A stretch of 64,000 bases of DNA from Pectobacterium wasabiae CFBP 3304 (GTDB lineage: Bacteria; Pseudomonadota; Gammaproteobacteria; Enterobacterales; Enterobacteriaceae). Position 1 is the first letter of the stretch. Each line of letters opens with the position of its first letter. This document shows positions 62,609 through 64,000 of this stretch, one piece after another. The stretch is taken from NCBI RefSeq assembly GCF_001742185.1, contig NZ_CP015750.1, positions 4,402,001 to 4,466,000 of the forward strand. The letters run 5' to 3'. A program made the position numbers and the translations under genes. The notes below the pieces were generated by a model, which had not been told where the DNA came from, searched no databases, and worked only from the letters and a program-made list of their open reading frames with translations.

Positions 62609-63469
62609 ATGCGCATATCAGCCTGGTTGCTATGTTCATTATCCTTCATCACCCCGTTAAGTTGGGCTGAATCAGTATCAACAGACGCCGCAACGCAGCA
62701 AAAAATTTTATTTTTTAATCACGACGATCGGGACATCGTTCCCGACACAACAGTTTGGCCATGGCAGGCTATTGGGCAATTGGAAACCACTAGCGGCAAT
62801 CTCTGTACCGCGACGCTTATTTCCCCCCATTTGGCGCTGACGGCTGGGCATTGCGTGGTTACCCCTCCGGCAGGCGAAATAGATAAACCCGTCGCGCTGC
62901 GCTTTCTGGCGACAGAAAATGGCTGGCGTTATGAAACCACGGAAATTGAAGCGCTGGCGAATAAAACGCTCGCCAAAAAATTGAAAGCCGACGGCGAGGG
63001 ATGGATCGTTCCGCCTTCGGCGGCACCGCTGGATTATGCCCTGATTCGGCTAAAGCAAACGCCACCAGGAATTCGCCCACTCACACTATGGCAAGGTAGT
63101 CGCCAGGAATTAATGCAGGCTTTACGCGACAGCGGGCAACGTGTCACTCAGGCGGGTTACCCAGAGGATCATCAGGATACGCTATATCGCCATCAGGATT
63201 GCATAATCACAGGCTGGGTTCAGGCCGCCGTTGTGGCACATCAGTGTGATACGCTGCCTGGCGATAGCGGTTCCCCTCTCATGTTAAACTCGGCGACAGG
63301 CTGGGTGCTCATGGGGATCCAAAGCTCAGCCCCCGATGCCAGTGAGCGCGAGCAGGCCGATAATCGCGCGGTTTCTGTTACTGCCATTCGTCAGCAGTTA
63401 GAAACGCTGGCAAAACTAAGTTCGCCAGAGACAAGTTCGCCAAAACCAAGCTCACCAAAACAACGCTAA
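62609..63469 (+). CDS. ydgD: Trypsin-like serine protease YdgD
   Basis: A 286-residue exported protease (signal peptide MRISAWLLCSLSFITPLSWA). The chymotrypsin-fold triad is intact: His about 81 (LALTAGHC), Asp about 142 (LDYALIRLK) and Ser about 220 (LPGDSGSPL). Two Cys pairs fit disulfides. The C-terminus adds a short SSPETSSPKPSSPKQR tail. E. coli ydgD sits downstream of asr-ydgU, so the order here (asr, ydgU, fimbrial cluster, ydgD) is a split of that block. The start is ATG 62609; the ATG at 62579 adds a leader before the signal peptide. Confidence 0.82.
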   Translation: MRISAWLLCSLSFITPLSWAESVSTDAATQQKILFFNHDDRDIVPDTTVWPWQAIGQLETTSGNLCTATLISPHLALTAGHCVVTPPAGEIDKPVALRFLATENGWRYETTEIEALANKTLAKKLKADGEGWIVPPSAAPLDYALIRLKQTPPGIRPLTLWQGSRQELMQALRDSGQRVTQAGYPEDHQDTLYRHQDCIITGWVQAAVVAHQCDTLPGDSGSPLMLNSATGWVLMGIQSSAPDASEREQADNRAVSVTAIRQQLETLAKLSSPETSSPKPSSPKQR

Positions 63470-63484
63470 CGTCCACGGCGTAGT

Positions 63485-63522
63485 GCCCTCCGTCCGGCGG
63501 AAACCGACCGCCTGACGGAGGC
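63485..63522 (+). terminator. Hairpin after ydgD
   Basis: GCCCTCCGTC-CGGCGG and CCGCCTG-ACGGAGGC pair in a long GC-rich stem 15 bases after the stop. No T-run. Confidence 0.55.
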
Positions 63523-63597
63523 ATTGCCCACTGGCCTCATGGTATAAAAAAATATCTGTTCTATTCTTATCAGAGTGAATAAGAAAAGCTAAGGCAC

Positions 63598-63626
63598 ATA
63601 CGGTTTGAAGTATGACGGGTATATCA
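63598..63626 (+). repeat. ERIC end fragment
   Basis: TTTGAAGTATGACGGGTATATC is the right end of an ERIC element (compare 42762-42783). The rest is missing. The remaining 63470-63963 gap is AT-rich with a TATAAT box at 63865-63870 and no other feature seen. Confidence 0.6.
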
Positions 63627-63963
63627 TCCATATTGTCGTGATCCATAACAGGCGTGACAATTATCAAAGATCTATTTCTATCCCATGAAAAATGTCTTTT
63701 TTATAATTAGATTATTATTTATTCGCCGAGCACCTCCTCAGTCAACTCGCTCAACCCCCAACCAACCAATTGAAAAACAGCAAGAATGTATACTGAACGC
63801 TAAACGTCAAAAACACCGGTTAAGTCAACGGATCCTTAGGGGCTTAACTGAAAGATAAAAGTGGTATAATAAGTTACCTCAACTTTTAACCTCTATGTTA
63901 TTGTGTCGCCGTTAAATTAAATTGATGTCGTCGCGATTATTATTGCGGAAAGGAAGAGTCTAC

Positions 63964-64000
63964 ATGTTAAAACATTTGAGCCATGATGAAAAAAAACGCA
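63964..64000 (+). CDS. Start of an unidentified gene, cut by the window edge
   Basis: ATG 63964 follows GGAAAGGAAGAG and a TATAAT box at 63865-63870. Only MLKHLSHDEKKR is visible, too little to name. Confidence 0.5.
   Translation, partial: MLKHLSHDEKKR

Overview
The window looks like a chromosomal segment of a soft-rot enterobacterium of the Pectobacterium (formerly Erwinia carotovora) group. Three things suggest this. The gene families are enterobacterial throughout (narGHJI/narK/narXL, chaA/chaC, dauA, folM, rstAB, asr, ydgD). There are ERIC intergenic repeats. A kinase plus phospho-lyase pair matches amino-alcohol enzymes described biochemically in Erwinia carotovora. The species assignment is inference; no rRNA or tRNA gene is present.

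Layout. 0-2.4 kb: end of a class A acid phosphatase and a chemoreceptor behind a flagellar-type (sigma-28) promoter. 2.4-5.6 kb: a three-gene operon (short-chain dehydrogenase, APH-fold kinase, class III phospho-lyase) fitting amino-alcohol phosphate catabolism. 6.0-15.5 kb: a polyamine/GABA-type locus with a binding protein, two permeases, gabD and gabT on the minus strand, and a MocR/GabR-type regulator and the transporter ATPase on the plus strand. The binding protein starts with an in-frame 18-bp tandem repeat. 16.2-21.5 kb: an AT-rich, IS-scarred island with an unknown 294-residue coiled-coil protein, a MITE-like element, an IS110 remnant, an IS630 remnant split by two IS3-family elements, and broken host genes. 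21.5-25.5 kb: a YheO-type regulator divergent from three genes resembling bhcB, bhcD and bhcC of the beta-hydroxyaspartate pathway, without a bhcA. 25.6-27.1 kb: a MarR regulator divergent from an EamA exporter.

27-38.7 kb: the anaerobic nitrate module narK-narGHJI (minus) and narXL (plus), with a perfect FNR box before narK and another before narG. 39-47 kb: an acyltransferase, a DUF481 protein, chaC, a Fur-box-preceded siderophore-interacting protein, chaA and dauA, with ERIC elements between them. 47.3-54.4 kb: folM, a sigma/anti-sigma pair whose sigma gene seems to start at AUC, yceI-like, a frameshifted gene, rstAB, and asr with an RstA box plus a ydgU-like micro-ORF. 55-62.4 kb: a Crp-like regulator and a complete chaperone-usher fimbrial operon that appear inserted between asr-ydgU and ydgD (62.6 kb), which are neighbours in E. 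coli. The last 40 bases open an unidentified gene.

The points most worth following up are the amino-alcohol operon and an operator-like palindrome it shares with the transporter operon, the bhc-like operon with its operator, the hexapeptide VNTR, the nested-IS island with its orphan gene, the apparent AUC start, and the asr-ydgU/fimbrial/ydgD arrangement.
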